This document shows, piece after piece, positions 63,299-64,000 of a stretch of 64,000 nucleotides of DNA (its first letter is position 1; each line of letters starts with the position of its first letter). The notes beneath the pieces are model-generated. The model was not told the DNA's origin. It searched no databases and was given only the letters and a program-made list of their open reading frames with translations. Position numbers and translations under genes: made by a program. Source of the stretch: an uncultured Bacteroidales bacterium. Lineage in GTDB: Bacteria > Bacteroidota > Bacteroidia > Bacteroidales > Bacteroidaceae. The stretch lies in contig CADCNQ010000021.1 in NCBI GenBank assembly GCA_902802815.1, positions 1 through 64,000 on the forward strand, written 5' to 3'.

Positions 63299-64000
63299 GT
63301 GTTATTCTGGCCTCTGTCGGCAGTGCCGTGGGTCTGGGTAATGTGTGGCGTTTCCCTATGGAGGCAGGTCGTAGTGGCGGTGCCGCTTTTATTCTGGTAT
63401 ATGTAATCTTTGTTCTGATACTGGCTCTTCCTGTGATGTGTTCGGAATTCGTTGTAGGCAGAATGGGACGGGCTAACGCAGCAGACAGTTTCAAGCGCCT
63501 TGCTCCCAACGGTTTCTGGTCTGTTGTCGGCTACATGGGTGTGCTGGCCGGTTTTCTTATATTGAGTTTTTATGTGGTGGTGGCGGCCTGGACGCTCTAC
63601 TATACAGTGGAGAGTTTCCGGGGCACGCTTCTTGCCGAGCATGATTTCAGTCGGTTCTATTCGGATTTCTCCACCGACACATGGCATCCTCTGCTGTATG
63701 TATTCCTGTTTCTTGCGGCGAATACTGTTATTATTGCCGGTGGTGTGCAAAAGGGTATTGAACGCTGCTCCAAATGGATGATGCCATTGCTGTTCCTGAT
63801 TATAGCGGTTCTGGCGTGCTTTTCGCTTTCTTTGCCGGGCGCGTCCGACGGTGTGAGATTCCTGCTGTATCCGGATTTCTCAAAACTGACGATAGACGTG
63901 GTGCTGTCTGCTATGGGACAGGCGTTTTTCTCGTTATCTGTCGGAATAGGCTGTCTGGCCACCTATGCTTCTTATTTCAAGAGAGATGTGGACTTGATAC
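63265..64000 (+). CDS. Sodium-dependent symporter, SNF family (partial)
   Basis: A neurotransmitter:sodium symporter-type (LeuT-like) transporter, cut by the window end after 245 codons. The ATG at 63,265 lies inside the CYTH gene (34-base overlap) and gives MEARHQFGSRLGVILASVGSAVGLGNVWRFP. The last part of this is the helix 1 sodium- and substrate-site signature. Helices 2-6 follow, including GGAAFILVYVIFVLILALPVM and the GQAFFSLSVGIGCLATYASY segment of helix 6. Members take up amino acids with sodium. The 3' end is not in the window. Confidence 0.95.
   Translation, partial: MEARHQFGSRLGVILASVGSAVGLGNVWRFPMEAGRSGGAAFILVYVIFVLILALPVMCSEFVVGRMGRANAADSFKRLAPNGFWSVVGYMGVLAGFLILSFYVVVAAWTLYYTVESFRGTLLAEHDFSRFYSDFSTDTWHPLLYVFLFLAANTVIIAGGVQKGIERCSKWMMPLLFLIIAVLACFSLSLPGASDGVRFLLYPDFSKLTIDVVLSAMGQAFFSLSVGIGCLATYASYFKRDVDLI

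Overview
The window looks like a chromosomal segment of a Gram-negative Bacteroidales bacterium, most probably Prevotella-like. The reasons are: repeated -7 boxes of the Bacteroidetes form TAnnTTTG with few Shine-Dalgarno sequences; a tRNA-Glu without encoded CCA; family types common in this phylum (PCMD and calycin-like secreted proteins, DUF4292, SIMPL, a GlsB-like N-acyltransferase, Bacteroidetes-style FtsL and MraY); and lipid A and LPS-type glycan genes. The assignment rests on sequence features read by eye; no database search was run.

Positions 1-22,276 form a large surface-glycan region made of several operons. A minus-strand pair of glycosyltransferases (167-1803) is divergent from a plus-strand run (1942-9332) of four glycosyltransferases plus an O-acylation set (MBOAT, SGNH/AlgJ-like, acyltransferase-3). 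A minus-strand operon (12,292 to 9248) holds an LpxL/HtrB-like lipid A acyltransferase, a GT90 glycosyltransferase and an acyltransferase-3. A divergent plus-strand operon (12,381-15,965) combines a GtrB/ArnC-like polyprenyl-phosphate glycosyltransferase, a WecE/RffA-like sugar aminotransferase, a GtrA-like flippase and a polytopic GT-C-like enzyme, which together look like a lipid-carrier amino-sugar tailoring pathway. A further minus-strand operon (22,276 to 16,020) has two LtaS-like phosphoglycerol transferases, a DUF6492-type glycosyltransferase, a GT11-like fucosyltransferase and an acyltransferase-3 gene whose 5' end appears frameshifted.

Positions 22,381-28,425 are housekeeping: an MsbA-type ABC exporter, a SIMPL protein, gyrB, rpsT, tRNA-Glu and a short recO. 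Positions 28,387-42,725 are the complete division and cell wall cluster on the minus strand: rsmH, ftsL, ftsI, murE, mraY, murD, ftsW, murG, murC, ftsQ, ftsA, ftsZ. Most junctions overlap, and mraZ is missing from its usual place.

Positions 43,215-51,026 encode secreted or outer-membrane proteins: a PCMD lipoprotein, a beta-barrel protein and three tandem PCMD paralogues of increasing complexity with calycin-like domains and sorting-type C-terminal tails. Next comes a membrane-embedded AraC-type regulator whose own extracytoplasmic tail resembles such a sorting domain. Positions 52,574-64,000 hold a GlsB-like acyltransferase, dGTPase, dut, a TPR protein, a DUF4292 lipoprotein, an EnvC-like LytM factor, an ArgE-like M20 peptidase, an acyl-CoA ligase, prfB, a CYTH protein and the start of an SNF-type sodium symporter.

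The least explained signals are short tandem arrays with strict 7-, 8- or 11-bp periods at gene ends and in spacers. The most striking is an inverted 5+5 array with exact 11-bp spacing upstream of the division cluster (42,919-43,025).
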